The position numbers and the translations under genes are program-made. Shown piece by piece: positions 54,811-64,000 of a DNA stretch of 64,000 bases. Source of the stretch: Lactarius indigo (taxonomy: Eukaryota > Basidiomycota > Agaricomycetes > Russulales > Russulaceae); contig JAFKAC010000108.1 of assembly GCA_025766275.1 (NCBI GenBank), positions 1-64,000 on the forward strand, in the 5' to 3' direction. Every line of letters begins with the position of its first letter. Positions within the stretch are counted from its first letter, which is position 1. The notes below the pieces were generated by a model, which did no database searches, was not told the DNA's origin, and saw only the letters and a list, made by a program, of their open reading frames with translations.

Positions 54811-55490
54811 TGTGGTGAACTCACTGTCACTCGACAGCGAGGGATACGGTTGAAGACGACGGCGGGCAAGATAGAGATGGAGAGAGCGGCGAAGGGGGCG
54901 AAGAGGAGGCGTCTTGGCTCAAAGAAGATAGTGGCGCACACAAGGTGGGGCACTCGAAGGAGCTGAGAGGCAAGAGGGGAAGATGTCACAAGTGGACAGT
55001 CTGAGGGACTGTCCGTAAAATTGCACCAGCTTATATACTACAGGGGGTGGTCTGTGCGTAGGTTTAGGGCAGGCTTAGGGCCTGTCCACAGGTGCTGCGC
55101 AGTACTGCGCAAAGGAACATTCTAGAGACATCTAACAATAGAGTCCAATCAGCAGGTGTTTAAACATAGAACGACTGTGCCGCAGTCAATGGCGCAACCT
55201 TGCGTCAGGATGGCGTGATTCCGCAGTCAATGCGGGAATTTCCGAGGGGTAGTGACTTGGGTGATTATCTTTGTTGATTGATCAACAATCAACTGTTGAT
55301 AAGTACACGTGTACACAACACATGGCTTGAGAGACGTGACTGATCACGTGACTGATCACGTGATCGTTTGAGAACAGAATTCAAACTCCGATTCGGAATT
55401 TCCCTTTAGGAAGGTGATTACATAAGACCGGGCTGGCGCGGACCGGTCCTAAGCGCCCTTGAGTCACGACCAAATTATAGGTTCGTGACA
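54811..55490 (-). repeat. 5' LTR of element E
   Basis: 680 bp, partner of 39340-40019 with three differences (CACATGG for CACGTGG, CACGTGA for CACATGA, TCCGATT for TCCAATT), each a CpG/CpA pair. Confidence 0.95.
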
Positions 55491-55495
55491 ATAGG

Positions 55496-56529
55496 AGACT
55501 TCGTCGGTAGTCGTTGCGCATAACAGGGGTGTCGAGGTTCATTCCCCAGTATACATGCCATTGCGTGAGGAATGAATCTACTTTAGTGCAATCTCTGTCG
55601 AAGATGGTGGGAGGTTCACCAGTTAATTTCTCATGCCCGTGTCCCCCTCCTCCTGCACCTCCACCACCACCACCTCCTCCTCCTCCTGGGGGTCCTTCTC
55701 CTGGTGGATTATTTGGGAGGTCAGGTGGATTTCCTCCTCTTCCTGGGCGTCAGGGAAAGTCGTCTCCGGGTGGCCCTCCCCATCCTGGTGGAGGGTCTAG
55801 TGGTATTCCTCATCTTACTCCATCCCCTGATGGGGGATCTCCTTGGTCGGGTCCAATAGCCCGAAAGATTGCTGCGTCATCTGCAGTCATACGGTGCCCT
55901 GTTTCAGGGTTGATGGGCATGAGATGCCGCTGTGACTCTTGTCTAATTGCTTCGGCTGCCTCTTGCGCCACTTGTTCTCTGACGGTCATAATTTCTTCGG
56001 CCGTCATGGTGGTGGTTGCCATTTCTGCTGCCGGTGATCGTACATGAATGACTTCTGGCTGGTCTGAAATATGTAGAGACTCAGCTTGTTGGATGGTGTA
56101 CTGTTCGATAGGTCCGACGCTTGCGGGTTGATCTTCTTCACTCTGTTCGTCCTGGTCGGTTTCTTCGCTGACTGCTTCTCCGGTGGAGTGTTCTCGCAAC
56201 TGGCCGTCAATGGGTCCCCAGTCGGCTCGTGAATTGAGCTGCCGTGCGTCGATGTCGCACTGGTATTGTCTTCCTGCTGGTCTAACGACGTCCCAGCGGT
56301 GGTCTATGGGATTCCACGTAATTTCTACCCAACACAGGTGGTCGAAATTGAACTCAACAGGTCTGAACCTTGTAGGTCCGTTGAACTCTACAAAGTATCC
56401 GGTTTTGTCTCCTCGGTCTCTCCACCTGGCTGCTCCTAGGAATCGGGTTGGTACGTTACGGTCTCCTCTTCGGTCTAGATGGTAAGGACGGAAGTTCGTC
56501 CACTGATCTCTGGTATTGATGGTCGCCAC
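55496..56529 (-). pseudogene. Element B gag, N-terminal part, GTG start, two stops
   Basis: The frame opens after the 5' LTR at GTG 56529 (context CACTGTGGCG). The first in-frame ATG is at residue 170; only one out-of-frame ATG (56045) occurs before it. It encodes an N-terminal Gag domain (FVEFNGPTRFRPVEFNFDHL, WNPIDHRWDVV), an acidic linker and a Gly/Pro-rich stretch. TGA stops at about 55807-55809 and 55765-55770 break it. The frame then runs on to the ATAGG site and joins 39339. Confidence 0.8.
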
Positions 56530-56549
56530 AGTGAATATCTTGGTCTTAA

Positions 56550-57012
56550 TGTAACACCGTCACGACGTTAGCTCGACTTGAGCTCGACAAGGCGACCTTG
56601 CAACTTAGCTAATCACACCCGAAGGTGTATGGCTCGAAGGCAGGTTCTAGATGTACGCAGACACTAGGGATCTTGGCGGCACTCCCTCCGAATAGGGATG
56701 CGACAGAAAAGGGGCAGGACTAGAGGAGACAAGAAGTGACGATTGAAGAAGACCAAGATGGCGTATCTTGGTCTTCCGCAGCTATCTTAAATACAAGAAG
56801 AGCAGGCTTTCAAGCGCTGCTGTGAGTCATTGTATCGTAGCGTCCAACGTATCGCGTAAGTACCGCAATCCTAATACTACTACTATCTGTACTAGGATCG
56901 AGTCATCCCTCATCACCTAACTCCTATCGTAAATGCCGAGTCCGTGACTAATCTACCTTACTGCCGTAGTCACAACCGGTACAGTAAGGGTCCGATGCGT
57001 GCGACCGTAACA
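56550..57012 (-). repeat. 5' LTR of element B
   Basis: 463 bp, uninterrupted partner of 32546-33630; starts TGTAACACCGTC and ends GACCGTAACA. Confidence 0.95.
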
Positions 57013-57017
57013 TGCCA

Positions 57018-60000
57018 GCTGATATACAACGTGGGAGATGACCTTTGTAATGGGGAATGGACCATAACGCTTGGGTGCCAGTTTAGCGGTAGGGTGTGAC
57101 GTGGCAAGGTTCTTCGCTTCCAGCCAAACAAGGTCTCCTTCCTTATAGGGGGTGAAGGAGACGGGAGTTTTGGTTGTTACCTCCTGAGCCGCTTTGATGC
57201 CTTGTTGTGCCAGTGCGCGTAAGTCTGAGACTGCAGTGAGGCGCTCGTTGACAGATGGGGCAACCTGGTTGGTTAGATGGGCACCAGGGGTGCGAGGGGT
57301 GTGTCCCATGAGGAGTTCGAATGGGGTGCAGCGTGTGGTGGCATTTGGCCAGCTGTTGTGCGCAAATTGGGCAGAGGGGAGCCAGTCTACCCAATCTGTC
57401 TGTCGTCCATTGCAGAAGAAGCGCAGGTACTGTTCCAGCCACTGATTGGATCGCTCTGATTGTCCGTCTGTCTGTGGGTGATAAGCGGTTGAAATGTTCT
57501 GTGTGATTCCCAGGGATTTGCACAGTTGCCGGGAGAAGGCGGAGGCAAAGCGGGGATCTCGATCAGTGATAACACGGGTGGGTAGTCCAAAGTGGGGGTA
57601 GACGTGTCGGTGATAGAGTGCTGCTACTCCGGGGCCATCAATTAACTCTTTGCAAGGGATGAATAGTGTCCCCTTGGTGCAATCGTGGTCTGTGATTGTC
57701 AAAATGGAGTCAAATCCGTGGGAAAGGGGGAGCTTTGTAATGAAGTCCATTGTTGCCGTTTCAAATGGTCGCGCTGAGGGATTGGTGGCAATGGGAAAAG
57801 GCGGCGGTCGAGGCCGATGGGAGATAGCTTTATTTGCTTGGCAAGAGGCGCAGCCTTTAACGTAGGCTATAATGGTGTTTCGCATTCCTGGCCACCAGTA
57901 GTCACGTGAAATAAGGGCGTGTGTGTTGGCAATCCCTGGGTGACCGGCACTAGGGGAATCATGATAGAGGGAAATTACCCCCCTCCGAAGATTGGGGTCT
58001 TCCACGACCACGAGGCAGGGGCCATGCCACCAGGCGTCGTTAGAGAAGACGAGCCCATAAGGGTCCTTCCAGCGCAAAATGGTGGGAAGGTGTGACTGTT
58101 GGAGGGTAAGGACAGTCTGCTCGAGTGAGGAAAGCTGAGTGGCACAGGCGAAGAGTTGCGCGGGGAGGACGGTGCTGTCCTGGTTGTCGGCCGACCCATC
58201 ATCATGGTCAGGTCAGCGAGAGAGAGCGTCGGCGCGGTTAGTGGCACCAGGTTTGTGGACAAGCTGAAGATTGTATTCCCCAAGCAAGGGAATATAGCAG
58301 GCCACACGTCGGTTGATCTTGTGGGGCTGTTTATAGTACTGGAGGTTCACGTGATCAGTATAAACGGTAACTTGGTGCGGAGAGCCAAGGAGGAAGTGCC
58401 GCCACTCTTTGAGAGCAGTGATGACGGCAAGCAGTTCGCGATCGTGAATATCATAGTTACGTTCTGCCGCATTAAACGTCTTAGAGTGGTACGCAACTGG
58501 TCGGAGCTTGTTGTTGGTGTCACGTTGGTACAAGATGCCACCAGTGGTGAAGGCAGACGCATCGACTTCGACCTCAAAGGGGGCACTCAGGTCGGGTTGC
58601 CAAAGAACCGGAGAGCTGGTAAGAATGGTGACAAGTTTATCGATTGCTGCAGTGCATTCAGGTGTCCAGACAAAGGGGCAGTCCTTTTTTAATAGATTAG
58701 TGAGTGGTCGGGCAATGTTGGCGAAGCCTGGAATGAAGGGTCGTTGGTATCCGAAGACGCCCAAGGTGCTGCGTACTTGTTTAACTGTTTTAAGGGTACG
58801 AGGCCAGTCTCTGAGTCCAGCAAGTTTCGTAGGGTCAGCTTCAATTTTGTCGCCTTCAAGAATGAGTCCCAGATACTCCACTCGTCGTGCTTCGAAGGTG
58901 CACTTTTCTGGTTTGAGGAAGAGGCTCTCATGTTCCAAGATGTCGAGTACTTCATGGACGATAGCGCAGTGGAGAGAGAGGTCATCTGGGGTAGCGATAA
59001 GGATGTCATCCATGTAGTCGAAGACATAGCGACAGCTCTCTGCTTTCAGCTGAGTGCGTAGAATGGTGTCCATCATAGCTTGGAAGGTGGAGGGTGAGTT
59101 GGTTAGCCCGAAGAACATAACGCGTGGTTCAAATAGTCCTTCCTCTGTTTTAAAGGCTGCTTTCCATTCGTCACCTTCCTTAATGCGCACGTTATTATAC
59201 CCCCATCTGATGTCAAACTTGGTATAGAGGCGGCTGCCTCTAAGGCCCTCAGTGAGGGTCTTAATAAGGGGGAGGGGGTACATGTTACGAATGGTATGCT
59301 GGTTCAAGCGTCGATAGTCTTGGACAGGTCGTAGCTTCCCATCCTTTTTCTTAATGAAGAAAAAGGGGCTGGCATAAGGGGAGTGTGATGGGCGAATGTA
59401 CTGCTTTGCTAAGTGTTCGTCTAGGAACTTTTGTAATGCCCCACGCTCATCCCTTGTCAGGGGATATACTTTACAGTCGAGAGTGGTAGGCGCGTCTGGG
59501 GTGAGTTTGATTGCATGGTCCCAGTCACGTGATGGTGGGAAGCGTTGGGACTCTGCTTCGGAAAACACCTTGCTGTGGCGGCGGTATTCGGCTGGAATTG
59601 AATCCTCAGTTAGTTTTGCCTTGCTTTTATTCGCCTCGATAGCCCATTGCTGGGCCATGTTCGTACCCCGGATCGCCTCTGCTTCTGGTATTCTGATGTG
59701 TAGCTCATCTCCAGCTTCCCAGGGGTCAATGGCGTCTACGAGCGACCGCCACTCGTTAAAAGCGGCGGCTCTTACGACTAGGTAAGGTGATATGGTCTGG
59801 TGTTGACCTTTTTCCGTTGCAGGGCTCGTTGTTTGCGTCCGATCTTCGATCGGCTTCGTTTCCGAGTTACAGGGGTCGTTTTGGACCACGAATGCGTCTC
59901 CCCTATTAGGGGCTTCATCTTGGATCATGGTGGATCGGCGCGCTGTAGGTACGAGGAGGGTGGACAAGTAGAGGGGTTCTGGGGTGAGTACTCCTTGTTT

Positions 60001-60402
60001 CCAGTTGATCGTGGGTTCGAATTGCTGAAGCCAGGGGTACCCTAATAGGATGTCGTCGTTTCCTAGGTCCGTAATATAAAACCGTTGGATCGTTTGTCGA
60101 CTTCCAAGTCGTACTTTCAATGCAATATATTTGTCGATTCGTCCTGCACAGTTTTCGGTACCATCGACGTTTCGAATCGTTCGGGTCATTGCAAGTTGTC
60201 GTGTGGGAAGTTGCAGTCGTTGAGCGACTCTGGAGTGAATGAAATTTTCGGTTGCACCGCTGTCGACGAGCGCGATTTCGGCCGTTTCACAAGTAGATTG
60301 GAAGATAACTGATATTTGCAGGCTGTTTTGTCGGCATACATACATGCTGTCTACTTTGAAGGCTCGAACCCAGGCCGTGGGATCCAAGCTGGCTAAAAAT
60401 CC
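57018..60402 (-). pseudogene. Element D pol (protease to integrase), one in-frame TGA
   Basis: Enters from gag by a -1 shift at 60394-60402. Protease (IALVDSGATENFIH), RT with an intact DYMDDILIA box, RNase H (DASAFTTGGIL), HHCC (GHPGIANTHALISRDYWWPG...CASCQ), integrase core (TMDFITKLP, TDRDPRFAS, DGQSERSNQ). A single TGA at 58213-58215 follows DALSR between RNase H and integrase; Arg is usual there, so CGA to TGA is likely. The frame is otherwise open to 57018, where element B interrupts it; the chromodomain end is at 32220-32545. Confidence 0.9.
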
Positions 60403-62102
60403 TCATCGACGAAGAGGGCGTCGAGGATGGCTTCCTTTTCGTCGTTTTTCATGGCGCGGACCTGGGCAACGAAACTGTTACCATCCTTTTTTTGTGGGGT
60501 CGACGCGGCAGGGCTGGGAGTGGATGTTACTGGCGCTGGGGTTGGTTCGACTTCAGCAATGCGTGCGGAAGTCGCATTCCCGCGGCGGTTGTTGTTCTGG
60601 CGAATCGTTGTCGCTCCACCGCCAGCTTGGCCGGTTGACCGTTTTGGGCAATCGCGTGAGAGGTGGCCCTTTCCGAAGCAACGGAAGCATCGACCTTCTG
60701 ATCGGCAGCGTTGCATTTCTTCATCAGTCAGCGCGATGCGGGCGCGATCGACGTCCATCGCATCGGGATCGCGGATCGGGGTCGTGGTTTGCTGACTGGG
60801 TTGGTTATTGGTACGTCGTCCTCCTCCGTGGTTGTTGTTTGAATTGAACAACTGAAACCACTCCTGTTTAGTTTTTCCACCAATCTTTTTGCCTCCGTTG
60901 TTGAGGCCTACGCGAGCGCGAAGCATTGCATACTTGCGCTGTTCTTTTTGTGCCGATTCGACCCATTGGGTGAATGTCTCTGGTACGGTATCGCGTTTCA
61001 GGATGGCCGATAAGAGGCCACGCGGTAGTCCTCCGGAATAAAGGTCAACCGTGGCTGCGGCGTCAAGGGCATATCCTGCTTTCGCAGCGAGGTTCTGGAA
61101 CGTGGCGGTATACGTGTCAAGGTCGGCTCCTTTCATTTGGAGCGCCTTCAGGAGCTGGTAAGCGTCCTGTTTTTCGGTGACGTTGGTGTAGGCTGATTTG
61201 AAGTTGGCGACAAAGTCATTCCACAGTGTTTCCTCGGTCTTAGGGACGGCGGCTGCTGTAGCCGTTCCACTGACTTTGGTGCGGAGCCCCTCTAGCTGGG
61301 TGTCGACCCAGTCGTCTACGTTTGGTCCACGGATGAAGGATAGCGCGAGGAATATGCGCTGGTAGGGTGATCGGATAACTGACGAGTCTTCGTTCATGCC
61401 ACGATATAGGTCGAATTCCCGTAGGAACTTCTTCGACTTATCGCGGGAGCCATCGAATATGGCTGGGGCGTTGCCGCCGAGCTTCCCTCCTGAAGAGGCA
61501 TTGGCTGCTGATCCTGAGGACATGGCGGGTGCTGAAGGGGTGATAACAGGTGGTGCTGTGACGGTACGAAGAGGTGGGAATATGGGTGAGACGGGTGTCG
61601 AGGCAGCTGCGATCTGGTGCCAAAAGTCCGGGGCGTTGATGGGTACGTTTTCTAGTGCGGTGGTAAGGTCGTCTGGTGCTGATGTCTCAGCGGGTACGTC
61701 TTGGCTTTTGATAGGATGATCCTCCTCAACAGGAGAGTCTACGCGAACTGGTGCGGTTGGTTCAGGAAAGGTTTCAGGATGGTCGAGATGATACCGCTCG
61801 GGGTTCTCGTCGTCTTCTGGGTTCCACCAGCCGAGACCGACGTCGTTGTTTTGGGGGATGGCGAGGGATGACTTAGTGAAAAACTCGGTACCGCGTTTTT
61901 CGAGGATGTGCCACCGGTGGTTTATAAAGTCGAGGTTATAGATGCGTCCGTTAAGGAGGGCTCGGTAGCCTCCGCGTCTATCAACATGTGATGAGTTCCA
62001 ATAGGCACACCCAAGTACGTGTGTCGGTAGGTCGTCTTGCCAGCGGCGGAATACTTCGGTCCACTGGTCGTCGGGTAAGAGGTCAAGTTCGATGCTAGCC
62101 AC
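60393..62102 (-). CDS. Element D gag, intact frame, GTG start
   Basis: 569 codons without a stop. It opens immediately after TAA GCC ACA at GTG 62102; the first in-frame ATG is residue 194 (61523) and only one out-of-frame ATG (61987) lies upstream. N-terminal Gag domain (LPDDQWTEVFRRW, YRALLNGRIYNLDFINHRW), a Pro/Thr-rich linker, a capsid-like domain (FDGSRDKSKKFLREFDLY, FLALSFIRGPNVDDWV, LLKALQMKGADLDTYTATF), and the zinc knuckle CFRCFGKGHLSRDC. It ends NDEKEAIL...VDEDF with the TAG that overlaps pol. Translation from GTG, or from an ATG made by splicing at CACAG|TGGC, is inferred. Confidence 0.88.
   Translation of the reverse strand: MASIELDLLPDDQWTEVFRRWQDDLPTHVLGCAYWNSSHVDRRGGYRALLNGRIYNLDFINHRWHILEKRGTEFFTKSSLAIPQNNDVGLGWWNPEDDENPERYHLDHPETFPEPTAPVRVDSPVEEDHPIKSQDVPAETSAPDDLTTALENVPINAPDFWHQIAAASTPVSPIFPPLRTVTAPPVITPSAPAMSSGSAANASSGGKLGGNAPAIFDGSRDKSKKFLREFDLYRGMNEDSSVIRSPYQRIFLALSFIRGPNVDDWVDTQLEGLRTKVSGTATAAAVPKTEETLWNDFVANFKSAYTNVTEKQDAYQLLKALQMKGADLDTYTATFQNLAAKAGYALDAAATVDLYSGGLPRGLLSAILKRDTVPETFTQWVESAQKEQRKYAMLRARVGLNNGGKKIGGKTKQEWFQLFNSNNNHGGGRRTNNQPSQQTTTPIRDPDAMDVDRARIALTDEEMQRCRSEGRCFRCFGKGHLSRDCPKRSTGQAGGGATTIRQNNNRRGNATSARIAEVEPTPAPVTSTPSPAASTPQKKDGNSFVAQVRAMKNDEKEAILDALFVDEDF
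60394..60402 (-). promoter_or_regulatory. Candidate -1 frameshift site, element D gag/pol
   Basis: Coding strand GGATTTTTA, with gag reading GAT TTT TAG and pol GGA TTT TTA; identical to element E at 43793-43801. Confidence 0.5.
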
Positions 62103-62137
62103 TGTGGCTTAGTTCTGAGGTCTGTAGCTTTGACTTA

Positions 62138-62574
62138 TGTCACACCACTGCCGGGGCGTGCGTCGGGTCAGTCTGTAACAGGTCCTGCCTTAGGCAAAGG
62201 ATACTGAGTCGGTCCGCTGCTGAGCAGAACGGCACCTAAGTCTGTGGATGTTCCTTGATATAGCTCAAGGCAACAAGGCTTCAGAGAAGAGAACTGTGGT
62301 AGAGAAGAGAGGACTGCGCTGAGGGACAAGACAGTAGATTGACGAAGTCAAAGCTAAGGAAATACAGGGTATATTATGGGGTTTATATAGCTAGTGTCCA
62401 GGGGTGCCAGCGAGGCAGTACAAATGCCAGCAAGGCAAATGCCAGCAAAGCGGGTGCCAGCAAAGCAGATGCCAGCAAAGCAGATGCCAGCAAAGCAGAT
62501 GCCAGCAGAGCAGATGATTGAAGGGAGAATGGAAAAGAAGAGAAGGAGAGGAAAAATATAGGGCGTTCGTGACA
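62138..62574 (-). repeat. 5' LTR of element D
   Basis: 437 bp partner of 31772-32208, including the seven 15-bp units (62405-62516). Differs at four positions, two of them adjacent (CA versus TG, both derivable from CG). Confidence 0.95.
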
Positions 62575-64000
62575 CAACTGGTCTATCGACTCCTTTGTCG
62601 TTAGCCCTGACATCCCCAAACCGCTCTCTGAAGGAGGCGCTATTCGGTCTATGGCCCTACAACTAGCGGGCTACTACGACTCCAAACGGTCTAACCCTCT
62701 TCACACGTCCCCAGAAGAGTTTTTCGCTTCCCTCGTCGAGAAACAGACTCACACCCTACAGCGCATTGCCAACCGCACCACTCGACTTGATCAGAAAGTT
62801 CACGATGAAATTACACACAATGAACAAGAGATGGGCCAAATCCGGGATAAAGTCAAGGAGTCCATCTTCCAATCCCTCAACGCGGAAGCACTCAACGACC
62901 TCGACACTTGGCAGGATATATACCGCGAAGAGTTCAAAGAGGTCATGCAGAAATGGATCGCCTCCAACAACTTCTCTTCACCAGATGCATGCTTCATGAA
63001 ACCAGATGTCAAACAGAAGACGCGAGCCAAATCCGTCACCCCCGAGCAAGAACTCAACATCTCTCAAATCGAAACACTAGTCCGCACGGATTGTCAAGTA
63101 CAAATCGATGTCATGAGACGAGACCTCCTCAATGACATGAAAATCACAATGGAGAAAGAGATCGCCGACCTCCGCTCTAACGAGTTCACACGTCTGCATG
63201 CGGAAGTGCTTACTAACATTCAGGAAGAAGCTGCAACCTTCAAAACTGCAGAGTTCAAACGCCTCAAAGCTATCGCTACTCAACAAATTGATGCTGACAT
63301 ATACTCTCAAAGCTCAATACACTGCGGAACATGAAGCATACGTCAGAAACAAACGCGATAACATCCGCAAAGACCTCAAAGCGTGGAAGGTACACCATGC
63401 CAACTCCAGGAATCTCGCCCTACTCCGGGCAGAAGCCAAGAAACTAGGCTACGACCTAGTTGCTAACTCCCCAGATGCTTTCAAACCCAACTCTGACCCA
63501 AACCTCGCGGAGGAAGACTGGCTGCCGTCATCGCGCGCCACTTCACGTGCTTCCTCCAGGGCCCACTCTGTCGAACGGCAGGCGCCCACCACCCCGCCTC
63601 TTGTCCCTCTTCGTACGGATCCCAATGTCACGCCCACCCCTGTTCGCATCAAACACGTCCGAACAGACGACCTCCAAGAACCAATGTCAGATGTCACTAT
63701 CGAACTCCCACCCCTCCCCGACACTCCCATCGTCCCCAACATCCTCTTCCCATCTTACACTGTTACCGAACCTGACCCTCTTCCTCCGGCGGAGCGCATC
63801 TCCCTCGCTACTGCCGACCATATGGTTCAGGACCACCCAATTGACGTCCTCCACGAACGACTCGAAGACAATGGAGGGGTCAAGGCGTCCATGCACGCGG
63901 TCACCCGCGATACAGACAACTTCCCCCCCCCACAAGGTGACCCGACTCCTTCTACGCCGTTTGAAGCTCCTTCTCTCCCCGCTGCTCCGCCTGCGGAAGA
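62575..64000 (+). pseudogene. 3' continuation of the unknown gene split by element D
   Basis: The frame of 30832-31771 resumes across the CAACT duplication (codon T|GG formed at 62579-62581) and stays open to about 63300. There a one-base shift moves it to another frame, which is open to the window end. The first part is charged and likely coiled coil (EKQTHTLQRIANRTTRLDQK, KVKESIFQSLNAEALNDL); after the shift come KRDNIRKDLKAWKVHHANS and RAEAKKLGYDLV, then a Pro/Thr-rich tail. No domain recognised; the gene runs off the window. Confidence 0.6.

Larger units (their letters stand above)
39340..55490 (-). mobile_element. Ty3 chromovirus-like element E with three extra ORFs (third level)
   Basis: Two 680-bp LTRs (39340-40019 and 54811-55490) flanked by ATAGG (39335-39339 and 55491-55495). 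Order from the 5' LTR: ORF X1, ORF X2, ORF X3, gag, pol. Copia element F splits gag. Net length is about 9.8 kb, long for a Ty3 element because of the 3.1-kb block before gag. LTR copies differ at 3 sites, all CpG transitions. A polypurine tract AAAAAGGGGATAC adjoins the 3' LTR. Confidence 0.95.
32546..57012 (-). mobile_element. Ty3 chromovirus-like element B (second level)
   Basis: LTRs of 463 bp (56550-57012, and 32546-33630 once the solo LTR inside it is removed) with the duplication TGCCA (32541-32545 and 57013-57017). Gag is split by element E. Net length without insertions is about 7.7 kb. The LTR copies differ at 5 positions, all CpG transitions. A polypurine tract AAAAGGGGGTGA adjoins the 3' LTR. 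Confidence 0.95.
31772..62574 (-). mobile_element. Ty3 chromovirus-like element D (outermost of the stack)
   Basis: Two 437-bp LTRs (31772-32208 and 62138-62574) are flanked by CAACT (31767-31771 and 62575-62579). Genes read leftward: gag, then pol in the -1 frame with protease, RT, RNase H, integrase and a terminal chromodomain. The span is 30.8 kb because element B is inserted in pol; without B it is about 6.3 kb. The LTRs differ at 4 positions, all explained by CpG changes. Confidence 0.95.

Noticed and set aside
54762..54989. Frame starting MTSSPLASQLL, also at the N-terminus of the frame ending at 38382
   Set aside because: Both are read-through of LTR-E. The gag B frame is joined to 55496, not to this peptide.
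31772..62574. RIP (repeat-induced point mutation)
   Set aside because: RIP favours CpA to TpA and would leave many changes per kb. Here differences are few and confined to CpG.

Overview
This window is the left end of a fungal chromosome. It opens with a telomere (CCCTAAA on this strand, so TTTAGGG-type) and runs through a gene-poor, repeat-rich subtelomere. A basidiomycete, most likely an agaricomycete, is indicated by a Plavaka-family transposase, a gene I place in DUF6698, many very short GT-AG introns (about 45-75 bp), and Ty3 elements with a C-terminal chromodomain. I see no tRNA, rRNA or CRISPR.

Layout. 1-161 is telomere. 162-863 is unidentified, hairpin-rich subtelomeric sequence. 1033-3700 holds a decayed Ty3 piece fused to the 3' end of a Copia element, with an unrelated solo LTR inserted into its polypurine tract. 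About 3845-7723 is a decayed Plavaka transposase gene split by a solo Copia LTR. 9113-10845 is an eight-exon gene, all splice junctions in phase, with one premature stop. 11.8-18.4 kb is a graveyard of gene fragments (two Hsp70 pieces, an MFS transporter, a cytochrome P450) plus a tandem repeat. 20534-26558 is a long multi-exon gene of unknown function, hit by a TIR element in an exon and a palindromic satellite in an intron. 27017-28848 is a TIR element filled with a 61-bp minisatellite, next to a pogo-like transposase gene.

The second half is one nested stack. An unknown gene (30832 onward) is split at 31771/62580 by Ty3 element D (31772-62574). D is split by Ty3 element B (32546-57012). 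B is split by Ty3 element E (39340-55490). E is split by Copia element F (44816-51155). A solo LTR also sits in B's 3' LTR. Every level has a 5-bp target duplication, and removing each insertion restores the reading frame of its host. Paired-LTR differences fall from D/B (4 of 437, 5 of 463) to E (3 of 680) to F (0 of 614), matching the order of insertion. All 12 differences I see lie at CpG sites.

The most unusual feature is in element E. Between its 5' LTR and the gag ATG lie 3.1 kb carrying three long open frames (420, 327 and 239 codons) with no in-frame ATG at all. I count only two ATGs in any coding-strand frame over that stretch. Elements B and D begin the same way: their gag frames open just after the LTR at a GTG and have no in-frame ATG for about 170-190 codons. 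This suggests an AUG-avoiding translation strategy shared by these chromovirus-like elements. All three also place pol in the -1 frame relative to gag at a similar GGxTTTT sequence.
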